In this document: piece by piece, positions 36,401 through 44,332 of the stretch
How the letters are laid out: the number at the start of each line of letters is the position of its first letter
Position numbering within the stretch: the first letter of the stretch is position 1
Assembly (NCBI RefSeq): GCF_034274695.1
Contig: NZ_CP128362.1
Span: forward strand, 5,954,501-6,018,500
DNA length: 64,000 nt
From: Chitinophaga sp. LS1
GTDB taxonomy: Bacteria; Bacteroidota; Bacteroidia; Chitinophagales; Chitinophagaceae
Reading direction: 5' to 3'
Translations under genes and position numbers: made by a program
The notes under the pieces: model-generated
Seen by the model: only the letters and a program-made list of their open reading frames with translations
Databases searched by the model: none
Told to the model about the DNA's origin: nothing

Positions 36401-36682
36401 CCGGATCGCTTGCGGGAACTTGAGTTTTATTTCCGCTCTGTATTATCCAGGGTGAATAAAGCAAGAGTGGCCAAAGAACGCATCTTTGCATTCCTGGAAC
36501 AGGAAGCCCTGAAATCGGACGAAGCTGCGCAATATATTGCGGTGATCATTGCACATATCTCTGCAACAGTGGCTATTGGCGACAAAGCACGTTGCATTCA
36601 GATCATGCGCAACATCCACGAACAATATCCGGATATTACGCTGCCTGTTCAATTTATTGCTATTCCTGAGCATTCATCTTAA
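33449..36682 (+). CDS. WGR-domain and HEAT/ARM-repeat protein (retron accessory)
   Basis: 1077 residues, no signal peptide. Residues 1-78 form a WGR domain (TVLYFKEGTSDKTYEIDL; NFRYGKRG at 35-42 in place of the WGR core, with the Trp replaced by Tyr). WGR domains bind nucleic-acid ends in PARPs and occur in MolR-type bacterial proteins. From about 90 to the end it is helical, with degenerate HEAT/ARM repeats (for example AGIWALGRCGDPAAVSLVSSYI), interrupted by a Lys/Pro-rich loop near 447-480. It is the first gene of a run with a SWIM protein and a retron RT, starting 11 bases before the SWIM gene. I recall ARM-repeat plus WHSWIM proteins as the accessory pair of type XIII retrons. It probably acts as a sensor or effector scaffold; no catalytic motif was seen. 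Confidence 0.85.
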   Translation: MRFVKQTVLYFKEGTSDKTYEIDLCETGPGQYIVNFRYGKRGAALKEGSKTATPVSLEEATAIFDALEKEKRSKGYTGEQDGVATTAYTSVAVDDVTDPVHKVILKRLDDAVTGKQSYKTKWSTSRVIWAAGEHKIRAAAPVILRLIEKGNAMQRYAGIWALGRCGDPAAVSLVSSYIDNSTYPQYLRQMAANAVLQLLSGEERTTFIARSLHALPPEFQDAINAKDLYALTQLLDQRVMQLNEPGYQLLEDLYIVAADIVPVRQLLYALFAALPLRPSYFRHIRHLYKQAELRDDHALTALFSVRFERERQLFSTSGKPPAELKKPMSKLAYSNRTRRHFRNRTLRHLQELGQRTDVEYVKLATALLLQYDGNVYKEAAYSRNVYQYDATTRRYITRAIRYPANSNAVYLNYILRGNQVDLQLVGNNSRWEFKDPEAGKPAAQSKPEPPKKEGFLNQIAGIFKTPKKDEGIQPKESLEKAVKENDEPHSDIPFRSLWHQLPQAFIQLLISSRMEEIHAFAYSELQASPQFESLKEKIDANVIAGLLINPFQIPQRFGLSLAIEKYNPAAPSLPLFVAMINSPFNEARELGIEWIKTHIEFCVQDTEFVTALIFAAYDDVRQIAIDRLSTTLLPLDKSRLVVGRAVSVLLEQRQPNEAVYNLLTKGCRVLEQYSVAALQEVDAKIVEDLLKSGIPPAEAFGVRLLLLKKGPVQLSDELIVSILENAYQPVREGGIAILSSMGNAELISRPALLLQTCIASYSDVRQGIRPVLARLVKDYNDLAVWLVNELVPLLMRKETSEGLHNDIANILGNELVGHLHDIDKATALRLTYSNYRATQAFGVLVLEKYIPPAELTLKQVIATGNHELREVREWCWRFYEQQLPRIRYERDDAIGLLDAKWDDTRTFAMQFFRTHFRDEDWSPETLVAIADSVNPIVQAFGRELLTRFFKAEDGLNYLLKLSQHPGVSMQTFATNYLAQYAAGEPDRLRELEFYFRSVLSRVNKARVAKERIFAFLEQEALKSDEAAQYIAVIIAHISATVAIGDKARCIQIMRNIHEQYPDITLPVQFIAIPEHSS

Positions 36683-36693
36683 ACCCTGATCAC

Positions 36694-38340
36694 ATGTTAT
36701 TCAATTATAGATATAGCGGCAGTACGCAGGTATATAGCAATGCTACATCAGCAGGAATTTCATTTTCACCTGATACCCGGCGTGAGCCTACTTTCTTTAA
36801 CGGAAAGCTACACAAGAAACTCGCTTTCAGGGAAGCCATTTCTGCATTGCATGATGTAGTAGTGTCAGATCTGCGATTCAAGCCAAAAGATAAAACAGAA
36901 TATAAAGCTTGGGCTGCTCAGCAGGAAGATGTATGGCTGGCTGAATTCATGGGGAATTATGATGCAGCTGCTGCTCAGAGCAAAATAAAACTGATTCGTG
37001 AAGAGCTGAGCGCTGTGAATGCAGAGCGGGATAAACTGATGGCTCCTTATTACAAATCCCGCCGTAATTATTTCGATTACCTGTACCAGAAAGACAAAGA
37101 TGCCTGGTTTGTACTGGATCCTGTGATCAGCGTACATCCGGATGAAATCTTTTTCGAGTGCTTTAGCCAGGATGAATCTGCCTACGGTAAACTGAGCGCC
37201 AGTTACAACGTATTCAAAGAAGTCAACGAATTTCAGTGTGGTACGACCAACATTGACTATTCCGCAAACCTCTATAATGAGTTCCAGAAAATACGTGATT
37301 ACAAGGAGACGACCTTTACGGTGGATCCTTCCGGTTTTGCTGTGCAAACGACAAAAGAAGAACTCTTCAAAGAAGTAAAAATAGACCTGCCGGATAGCTG
37401 GGTCAGAGGTTTCCTGCAGGTAAGTTCTGCCATGACCTTACCCGCTGCCAGCTTTGATCTGCATCCTATGGATGTCTATAACTTCTGTCAGCAACTGCGT
37501 CGTTTCAAAGAAAAGAAAGGGCCCCGTTCTATTCGTTTTATTCTGGAACCCGGCCAGCCAGTCAAAGCCATCTTTGATCCATGGGGTACAATGATCGTTT
37601 GTGCGAGATCTGTATACACCGGTGCGCAGCGCAAAGAGATCTGTATATGGGGACGTCGTCGTCTTTTAATATTAGAAAGACTTATTCCAGTAGCAAAGAA
37701 ATTCACCGTTCACCTCACTGGTAATGGACTGCCGTCCTTCTATATCGCTGACCTGGGAGATATGCAGTTCACACTGGGTTTATCCGGTTGGACGGCCAAC
37801 GATTGGTCACGTTGCGGACAATTTGATCTCATGGCGCCAAGAGGCACTGTAGATGATGCGACGAAACAAATTATTTATGGCGACCTGCAACAGCATTGGT
37901 TTGGTACGCCCGAACAGATAGCTGCGCGAACCGGTACTCCGAAAGCTTCGGTACTGGCGGCATTGGGCATCTATACACAGGCAGGGAAAGCCATTTACGA
38001 TTTACATTCAGGTTATTATCGCCTGCGTGAACTGAGCCGTGATCCATTGCCACTGGATGCATTACGTTTCTCCAATCCCGCAGAAGCCGCTGCCAGCAGG
38101 ATTGTGGGCAAAGTGAAGTTCACCGCGAAGGATGTACCGGGTGTAGGTGTACAACTGGAAGGTTCTATGCCGGCACAAAATCGTTCATACCGCCCCGTTA
38201 TAGTGATTGATGCAGATGAACGCATGGCTTCTGCCCATTGCGACTGTAATCACTACCAGATGAACAAGTTGCACAAAGGCCCCTGTGAACACATGCTGGC
38301 ATTGAGAATGGCATACGAACAGGAAAAACAAAAAGTATAA
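36694..38340 (+). CDS. Winged-helix / SWIM zinc-finger protein (retron accessory)
   Basis: 548 residues, cytoplasmic. Near residues 390-445 there is a winged-helix-like region (IYGDLQQHWFGTPEQIAART, then TPKASVLAALGIYTQAGKAIYD). The C-terminus carries a SWIM zinc finger with ligands Cys516, Cys518, Cys531 and His533 (HCDCNHYQ...GPCEH). SWIM fingers bind DNA or protein. The order wH-SWIM is the feature I recall as WHSWIM of type XIII retrons. It starts 11 bases after the WGR/HEAT stop. About 125 bases after its own stop begins the retron ncRNA, so the proteins, RNA and RT form one unit. Whether it is toxin, nuclease-free adaptor or regulator is unknown. Confidence 0.85.
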   Translation: MLFNYRYSGSTQVYSNATSAGISFSPDTRREPTFFNGKLHKKLAFREAISALHDVVVSDLRFKPKDKTEYKAWAAQQEDVWLAEFMGNYDAAAAQSKIKLIREELSAVNAERDKLMAPYYKSRRNYFDYLYQKDKDAWFVLDPVISVHPDEIFFECFSQDESAYGKLSASYNVFKEVNEFQCGTTNIDYSANLYNEFQKIRDYKETTFTVDPSGFAVQTTKEELFKEVKIDLPDSWVRGFLQVSSAMTLPAASFDLHPMDVYNFCQQLRRFKEKKGPRSIRFILEPGQPVKAIFDPWGTMIVCARSVYTGAQRKEICIWGRRRLLILERLIPVAKKFTVHLTGNGLPSFYIADLGDMQFTLGLSGWTANDWSRCGQFDLMAPRGTVDDATKQIIYGDLQQHWFGTPEQIAARTGTPKASVLAALGIYTQAGKAIYDLHSGYYRLRELSRDPLPLDALRFSNPAEAAASRIVGKVKFTAKDVPGVGVQLEGSMPAQNRSYRPVIVIDADERMASAHCDCNHYQMNKLHKGPCEHMLALRMAYEQEKQKV

Positions 38341-38419
38341 AAAAATATAGCAGGGAATAGCAGAAAATTGAAGAAAAGAAAGTATCTTTAATCCCGTAAT
38401 AAAACACTTCATGAAAGTT

Positions 38420-38456
38420 GGATTCACCAACATGGATGAAAACAATTTTTCAGAAA
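38420..38456 (+). repeat. Short dispersed repeat, copy 1
   Basis: GGATTCACC-AACATGGATGAAAAC-type 37-base element, about 80% identical to a second copy at 42499-42535. It lies just downstream of the SWIM gene and 9 bases before the retron ncRNA a1 repeat. Confidence 0.6.
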
Positions 38457-38464
38457 TAAAGTTC

Positions 38465-38701
38465 TTTGTAAAGAGGAAATAATTGCACTTGCGCCCGTAA
38501 AAGGGACGAATGATGTTTCGTCATTCAGGTAACATGACTATACATGCTTCACTAAATGCAATCTTTACTTTGGGAGGGGCGTACTAGTAGTGATTTTACA
38601 GTACTTGCCCCAGGGGCCCTAAAATCACCACTAGTACGCCCCTCCCTGGAGTTGATTGATTTAGTCAAAGGCTTGCACGAAGGCCATTTCCTCTTTACAA
38701 A
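38465..38701 (+). ncRNA. Retron msr-msd non-coding RNA
   Basis: The region has the layout of a retron ncRNA. The a1 repeat (38465-38480) and a2 repeat (38686-38701) are 16-base perfect reverse complements that would pair the ends of the RNA. Just inside a1 is a short msr-type hairpin (38508-38513 with 38521-38526, 7-base loop, or an alternative stem 38505-38510 with 38517-38522). Then comes a very long msd-type hairpin: 38572-38598 pairs with 38620-38646 with a single A-C mismatch (26 of 27), extendable by five pairs around a one-base bulge, and capped by a GC-rich apical stem at 38607-38617. a2 ends 62 bases before the RT start codon. Which G is the branching residue is not resolved from sequence. 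Confidence 0.9.
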
Positions 38702-38763
38702 TTAACCTCTCTCTTCTGCTCCCCTGCTTACATTCATTCATCATTTTTATCTGAACTGGAATT

Positions 38764-40257
38764 ATGTCAGCAGGTTTGACCCGTCAACAATTATATGATA
38801 AGATCCGTGCTTCTTCTAAAGAAGAAGTAATTCTGGAAGAAATGATACGCCTTGGTTTCTGGGCGAAAAATGAACAGGTACCTAATGTACCCGAAACATT
38901 TATTCGTAAAGAAGGTGAGCTGCGTAGAGAATTGAACGACCTCCTTAGCGAACAAGCCAAATACAGAAATAAACAACAGGTACTCACGGACATGCGTAAA
39001 GCCCGCATGGCTGCCGCCAAGGCAAAACGTGCTGAGACCAAAAAACGGAATGAAGAGAAACGCCAGCAGCGCGCCGCAGCCTGGGCAGAAGAAAAGTCGA
39101 AATCTATCGTCTATCTCGGTGAAGACGTTTCTGCAGGATTAAATAAAACCTCCTCCAATACTGAACTGCTACAGCGCTTCGGCCTCCCGCTGCTTCATGA
39201 TGCCGTACAGCTCTCCGCAGCTATGGGCATTACCCTCGGTAAACTACGTTTCCTGGCATTTGACAGGAAGGTAGGTACTATCTCCCATTACAAGCGCTTT
39301 TACCTGCCTAAGAAGTCAGGTGGCCGCAGACTGATCTCTGCTCCTATGCCACAACTAAAAGCTGCACAGTACTGGGTGCTGGAAAATATCCTGTATAAGG
39401 TACCCAACAGCGAAGCCGCACATGGTTTCGTGCCGGGCAAATCCATCGTGACCAATGCAACTAATCACGTAGGTCAGGATGTGGTGATCAATATCGATCT
39501 GAAAGACTTTTTCCCGACAATTGAATATAAACGTGTGAAAGGGCTCTTTATAAAACTTGGTTACAGCGAACAACTGGCCACTATTCTCGGCCTGCTATGT
39601 ACTGAGCCCGAAGTAGACCAGGTAGCCCTGGACGGCCAGGAATATTTTGTGGCCAATACTCCCCGGCACCTGCCACAGGGTGCGCCCAGCAGTCCGGCCA
39701 TCACAAACCTTATTTGCTATGGTCTGGACAAGCGTTTTGAAGGTCTGGCTAAAAAGTTTGGGTATACCTACTCCCGCTATGCAGATGATATGACTTTCTC
39801 TACCAAAGGCGAACCTGCCGACAAGATCGGTCAGTTACTCTGGTCAGTAAAGCAGGTCGTGAAAGAAGAAGGCTTCCACCTCCATCCTGATAAGTTGAAG
39901 GTAATGCGCAAAGGTGACAAACGGGAAGTAACCGGTATTGTGGTGAATGAGAAACTGAGCCTGGACAGGGATACCCTCCGTAAATTCAGGGCCTTGCTCC
40001 ACCAGATCAGCGTATCCGGATTGGCTAATAAAAAATGGGGCAATGGAAACATCATTAGCAGCATAGAAGGTTTTGCCAACTATGTAGCCATGGTAAAACC
40101 CGAAACCGGACGCCTGCTAAAAGATAAAATCAGGTTACTCCTGAACAGGGACGATATAAAATCCCAGGCACGCACTTTGATGACGGGTGCACCGGCTCCT
40201 GCTTCTGAAAAAAATCCGCCCCAAAAAGGAGATGATAATTGGTGGAATGTGGTGTAA
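38764..40257 (+). CDS. Retron reverse transcriptase
   Basis: 497 residues. Residues 1-130 are an N-terminal extension with a basic, helical, probably coiled-coil part (about 48-115). The RT domain follows: retron-specific NAxxH as NATNH at 231-235, motif A IDLKDFF at 244-250, PQGAPSSP at 304-311, catalytic YADD at 339-342, and the retron VTG motif at 389-391 within REVTGIVVNEK. NAxxH and VTG distinguish retron RTs from group II intron and DGR RTs. The C-terminal tail is Pro/Asp-rich. It should copy the msd part of the upstream RNA into multicopy single-stranded DNA linked to RNA. It is closed by a terminator at 40279. Confidence 0.95.
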   Translation: MSAGLTRQQLYDKIRASSKEEVILEEMIRLGFWAKNEQVPNVPETFIRKEGELRRELNDLLSEQAKYRNKQQVLTDMRKARMAAAKAKRAETKKRNEEKRQQRAAAWAEEKSKSIVYLGEDVSAGLNKTSSNTELLQRFGLPLLHDAVQLSAAMGITLGKLRFLAFDRKVGTISHYKRFYLPKKSGGRRLISAPMPQLKAAQYWVLENILYKVPNSEAAHGFVPGKSIVTNATNHVGQDVVINIDLKDFFPTIEYKRVKGLFIKLGYSEQLATILGLLCTEPEVDQVALDGQEYFVANTPRHLPQGAPSSPAITNLICYGLDKRFEGLAKKFGYTYSRYADDMTFSTKGEPADKIGQLLWSVKQVVKEEGFHLHPDKLKVMRKGDKREVTGIVVNEKLSLDRDTLRKFRALLHQISVSGLANKKWGNGNIISSIEGFANYVAMVKPETGRLLKDKIRLLLNRDDIKSQARTLMTGAPAPASEKNPPQKGDDNWWNVV

Positions 40258-40278
40258 ACACTAGCTTCTACTCCGGAA

Positions 40279-40309
40279 AAACGCTTTTACACAGGGAAAG
40301 GCGTTTTTT
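40279..40309 (+). terminator. Rho-independent terminator of the retron
   Basis: A 10-bp stem (40279-40288 with 40297-40306, one G-U pair) with an 8-base loop is followed by a T run. It closes the retron operon 22 bases after the RT stop. Confidence 0.88.
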
Positions 40310-40695
40310 TGTTGTTTAAACAACATTTTCTTTTTGTTAACAGATCATTAACTATTTCCTCTCACAATTGAACTATTTTGCGTCATCAACTGTTAATTTT
40401 TTAGTTGATCACACAAGCGAACTATCCTCTAATTTCGTTATCAAAAAACTATCAGCATAGTAATCTCCGTTATCACAAAACAAATCACAATGAAAAAACA
40501 TAGCAATGGGGGTCCTTTTATTACCTAAACTGTACAAGCAATTGTAGCTATCCACCCCAAAATTAATCAGTTTCAGCTCATTGCCTGCTTCTTAACTCTG
40601 ATACACCATCTCATGGACTGGATTTACTGTACAAGCCGGGAACTTGTCGGTAAGTCTACGAAATGTTATGTTCCGTTAATTTAAAATATCGGTAC
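40310..40695. other. Intergenic region between the retron and a hybrid histidine kinase
   Basis: No gene is supported. A 14-base perfect palindrome lies at 40311-40324 and a 7-bp hairpin at 40385-40391 with 40403-40409. CTGTACAAGC occurs twice (about 40531 and 40628). A 12-codon ORF (about 40490) is too short to call. Upstream regulation of the kinase gene may lie here. Confidence 0.5.
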
Positions 40696-42492
40696 ATGAA
40701 CCTACTACAACGAATCGTTACCACTGGTTGCAGTAACGTGAAGGCAACTTCATTGCAGGAGGTTGAAGACACACAACGAATTATCCGCTTCGTGAATACA
40801 TTGTGTCTGACCTGTGCTGCTATGTCCTTATCCCTCAGTTTGTGCTGTCACTACCTGATTGGAAACCAGATCATTGTGTGGCCAGCCTTCGCAGAAGCCG
40901 CTGCCTTTGTCACTATCATTTGCGTGAACTGGGTGGGAAGGCATACCCTCGCCAGCATTCTCCTGATCATCGTCAGCAATGTGACCATTCAATATTACAG
41001 CGCCGTCATGGGGCGGGTCACAGAATTTCATCTTCTATTTATTTTCCTGATTGGTTTATCATTGCTATTATTTCAGCGACCTTTTCTGAGAAGGTTAGCT
41101 ATTGGTATTACTATTGGGTGTTTTATGGCCGGCGAAATCAATATGTACTTTGGTTTCTATCCGCCTGCCATAAATTTTTCCACTGTTTTTCCTGTTGAAT
41201 TCGTGATTCGCTGGGCGACCATTCCATCCATCCTGATCCTGGATATGATGGTGTTCACCTTTTATATTAAGAATGCAGATAGACTACGGAACCGCGAAAT
41301 GACACAGGTACGGAAAATGCTGGAAACAGTCAGGCTACAAAATTCGGATCTGGAAGAGCTCACGGCCAAACTGGCCAGGGCTACAGATGCCAAGACTGTT
41401 TTTGTACGTGAAACCAGTCACGAGATCCGGACCCCGCTGAATGCCATCTTTGGTATCAGTCAGCTTTTGCAACTCAAAGTAGCGCAGGACAGAAGCCTCG
41501 CTCCCATCCGGCTGCTGGCCGATCACCTCTACGCCGCCAGTTTTAATACCAGGGAAATCATTAACAATGTATTAGAGTTTTCACGGATCGAAGCCGGCAA
41601 GGCCGATACGGCGCAAAACTCTTCGCTGGATATCAGGGAATGGCTGGACAATGTGGTGAATATACACCAATATATAGCAGGGGTTAAAATGGTCCGGATC
41701 CGGTATAATATATCAGAAGAAGTACCGGAATTCCTTTTCCTGGACAAAATGTTGCTCACGAAGATGATCAATAATCTCCTGTCAAATGCGATCAAGTTCA
41801 CAGCGAGTGAGAGCAATGTCTCCATTCATATTTTCCCTAAAGGAGAACGGTTGAATATCACCGTGGCCGATCAGGGAGAAGGGATCAGCGAAGAGAGGCA
41901 GGCTACTATTTTTGATGCCTTTGTATCAGAGCGGAATATATTCCTGGAAGGTACTGGTTTGGGCCTGCACATTACGCGTCACCTGGCGGAAGCTATGGGT
42001 GGCACTATAGATGTGAAGAGTCAGATAGGCATTGGTACGACCTTCACGGTATGTCTGCCGCTGGAAGGTGCAGCAGGCTTGCCGGGTAAAGACCTGAAAG
42101 ACTGGCCGGAAAGAATGATGAACCTGAATGCCGCCAGCATCCTGATTATAGAAGATGATAAAATGAGTCAGATGGTTTTATCACGGTTCCTTTGTAGTTT
42201 GGGTAGCAGGGTTACGCTGGCCAGCGATGGTGTGGAGGGCATGCTCCTGGGCAGGGCTTCAAAACCGGATATCATTATCCTGGATGCGCATATTCCGGGC
42301 ATGAGCGGCAAAGATACACTTACTCATATTCGCGAAGATGATGTACTGAAAAATGTGCCGGTCATCATCGCCAGTGGAGATGCGTTTAATGAAGCCAGTG
42401 AAGAAATGATCAATGCAGGGGCGAATGAATACCTGGTAAAACCTATTGAGTTCAAGGCATTGCATGCCACGCTTACGAAATATATTGAATAA
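40696..42492 (+). CDS. Hybrid sensor histidine kinase with receiver domain
   Basis: About 598 residues from the ATG at 40696 (an upstream in-frame ATG at 40663 adds 11 residues). Six hydrophobic segments (residues about 34-190) form a membrane sensor with little periplasmic mass. A coiled linker leads to HisKA (RETSHEIRTPLN, phospho-His about 242). HATPase_c follows (NLLSNAIKFT, DQGEGISEE, GTGLGLHI). A C-terminal receiver domain has phospho-Asp about 530 in IIILDAHIPGMSG and a conserved Lys in YLVKPIEF. There is no output domain, so signalling passes to another protein. It is a clear paralogue of the gene at 47104. Confidence 0.92.
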   Translation: MNLLQRIVTTGCSNVKATSLQEVEDTQRIIRFVNTLCLTCAAMSLSLSLCCHYLIGNQIIVWPAFAEAAAFVTIICVNWVGRHTLASILLIIVSNVTIQYYSAVMGRVTEFHLLFIFLIGLSLLLFQRPFLRRLAIGITIGCFMAGEINMYFGFYPPAINFSTVFPVEFVIRWATIPSILILDMMVFTFYIKNADRLRNREMTQVRKMLETVRLQNSDLEELTAKLARATDAKTVFVRETSHEIRTPLNAIFGISQLLQLKVAQDRSLAPIRLLADHLYAASFNTREIINNVLEFSRIEAGKADTAQNSSLDIREWLDNVVNIHQYIAGVKMVRIRYNISEEVPEFLFLDKMLLTKMINNLLSNAIKFTASESNVSIHIFPKGERLNITVADQGEGISEERQATIFDAFVSERNIFLEGTGLGLHITRHLAEAMGGTIDVKSQIGIGTTFTVCLPLEGAAGLPGKDLKDWPERMMNLNAASILIIEDDKMSQMVLSRFLCSLGSRVTLASDGVEGMLLGRASKPDIIILDAHIPGMSGKDTLTHIREDDVLKNVPVIIASGDAFNEASEEMINAGANEYLVKPIEFKALHATLTKYIE

Positions 42493-42498
42493 AAAAGG

Positions 42499-42535
42499 GG
42501 ATTCACCCACAGGGATGAAAACCATTTTCAGAGAA
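42499..42535 (+). repeat. Short dispersed repeat, copy 2
   Basis: About 80% identical to the element at 38420-38456. It lies 7 bases past the hybrid kinase stop and directly before a terminator. Confidence 0.6.
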
Positions 42536-42569
42536 AAGAGGCCGTATTACTCATGATACGGCCTCTTTT
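42535..42569. terminator. Bidirectional terminator
   Basis: A 13-bp stem (42535-42547 with 42556-42568), loop of 8, lies between the convergent kinase gene and the secreted protein gene. Confidence 0.88.
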
Positions 42570-42591
42570 ATTAGGTACCACCCTTTTCTGC

Positions 42592-44181
42592 TTAGAATTG
42601 CACCCAGGCAATATTTGCAGTTTTTGTCTCCCCCTTTCTTGTGATCAGCAGCGTCACATACTGGCTTTTCTCCTGCTTAAAATCACTGGCACCCAGCATG
42701 GTATAGTAGCCTTTGTAGGTTTCAGGGGCACCAAAGAGGAACATCCTTTCGCCGGCACTATTATAACACACGGTATTGGCATCGGTAAGGTAGCGCAATG
42801 CTTTCTTATCGGTATACACACCACCCGGATCCAGGTATTGCAGGTAATCATTGAAAATGATAAACTTACCACGTGCTGTGGTCAGGTAATCGAATGACAG
42901 GTAAGGCGTGGTATTCAGGGCCTGAATCCTGTTGCGGAACATCCATTGCCCTTTCTTTCTGCGGTGCAGGAACATAGGGTCATAGAGACCATTCGCTACC
43001 TGCATCTTGATTTGCGCCATACCTGATTTTACCGCACCTGCGCTATCCAGGGTCATGATACCAATATCATTCATATTGGTATGCATATTATTCCAGGCAT
43101 TGGCATTGCCGGAACTGAACAGACTTGTATTTTCCAGCAGCAATGTGGCAGTACCGTCATCCGCTGTCAATAGCTGCTGCGGTACACCTGAATAAGTAGC
43201 GCTGATCTGATCCGGCGTTACTGCCTGATGCCGATATTCTTCTAATGTGCCGGCATCCAGGTAACTGAGCGTCATAGCTACACCTGGGGTTTTGGTTCCT
43301 TTGCCGGTAGCATTGGTTAGTAGTAATACGAGTTTCTGAGCCGCAGGTATATACTGGATATTTGCATGGATGTCCTGCATATTCGATGTGTAAGGTAGCA
43401 GCTGGTGCTTCACCTCTGTATTATGAATACCTGATACGGCTACCATGCAGGCAGTATCCTTTGGATTCTTGCGGATGCGCAAAGGAGCTGTGACCAGATA
43501 TACCTGATCGTTGTGCACGGCCATGTCCAGGTATCCGTGATAAGGGTAATCTGCTGAAGGCAGGTAAGTAGTACTATGCCCAATTTGCTGATGATCAGGG
43601 GAATACTGATAAACCTGTACCCGTTCGCCTGGCGTTTCCTTCCGATCCATTTCACCGCCGGCAAATGCAGCAATGGCATAATAGCCGCTACGCGGGTCTT
43701 TGGCCACATAGAAATCGTGTGAGGCAAAGTTGTCCTGTACGACAACATCCCTGTGCTGGATAGTAGGCAGTTCGCCTAACTGATCTTCCTTTACTAACTG
43801 ACCGGTTTTGCCATCCAGTATCAATCTGTATAGACGTGGCTTGTACTTAACCAGTTGCTGGAGAAAGATGACTACCTGGTTGTTTATTTCATAGATACCA
43901 TCTATTTCTGTGTCATTCAATGCGTTTATATCGAACAGTTGACCAGTTACCGTATCGGTTGTAGCTATCTTGTGCTTTGCATCGTACATGTTGACGATAA
44001 TACCTGCTTTTTTATCAAAGTGCAGGTAAGCTGTATAACTGTTGTTGAGGAGTAGAATCTTATCAAATCCATCTCCTGGTTCAGGGAAGTTATTGCTAAG
44101 TTGTACTTGTGGTACCTGCGCGGAAAGTTGTGATGCAAATAACACGGCAAGAAGGCTGGTGCCTTGCCAGAAATATCTCAT
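42592..44181 (-). CDS. Secreted protein of unknown function
   Basis: 529 residues from the ATG at 44179-44181, which gives a proper signal peptide (YFWQGTSLLAVLFASQLSAQ); the longer frame to 44244 would add non-conserved residues. The mature part shows repeated strand-turn patterns of about 45 residues (for example LLNNSYTAYLHFDKKAGIIVNMYDAKHK and DIHANIQYIPAAQKLVLLL), consistent with a beta-propeller, but I do not recognise the family. It is convergent with the hybrid kinase and divergent from the M1 peptidase. Function unknown. Confidence 0.7.
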   Translation of the reverse strand: MRYFWQGTSLLAVLFASQLSAQVPQVQLSNNFPEPGDGFDKILLLNNSYTAYLHFDKKAGIIVNMYDAKHKIATTDTVTGQLFDINALNDTEIDGIYEINNQVVIFLQQLVKYKPRLYRLILDGKTGQLVKEDQLGELPTIQHRDVVVQDNFASHDFYVAKDPRSGYYAIAAFAGGEMDRKETPGERVQVYQYSPDHQQIGHSTTYLPSADYPYHGYLDMAVHNDQVYLVTAPLRIRKNPKDTACMVAVSGIHNTEVKHQLLPYTSNMQDIHANIQYIPAAQKLVLLLTNATGKGTKTPGVAMTLSYLDAGTLEEYRHQAVTPDQISATYSGVPQQLLTADDGTATLLLENTSLFSSGNANAWNNMHTNMNDIGIMTLDSAGAVKSGMAQIKMQVANGLYDPMFLHRRKKGQWMFRNRIQALNTTPYLSFDYLTTARGKFIIFNDYLQYLDPGGVYTDKKALRYLTDANTVCYNSAGERMFLFGAPETYKGYYTMLGASDFKQEKSQYVTLLITRKGETKTANIAWVQF

Positions 44182-44332
44182 AGGTAAAAAAAAGGTTATG
44201 AATGTAAATGTATAATTAATTTCCCAAATGTTTAATGAGAACATACTGATTGTTTGCCCTTTATCCTTTTTTACTTGTCCTTTCGCCCCTTTTATTATAT
44301 TTATGCATTATTATTAACAATTGAATGATATA

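Noticed and set aside
38572..38646. The long hairpin as a simple transcription terminator or MITE
   Set aside because: It has no T run after it, sits inside matching a1/a2 repeats, and lies directly upstream of a retron-type RT, which fits an msd much better.
38764..40257. RT as part of a group II intron or diversity-generating retroelement
   Set aside because: There is no maturase/endonuclease domain, no intron-like flanks and no template/variable repeat pair seen; NAxxH and VTG are retron hallmarks.
40490..40528. A 12-codon ORF upstream of the hybrid kinase as a leader peptide
   Set aside because: Too short and without attenuator-like structure or codon bias to support translation.
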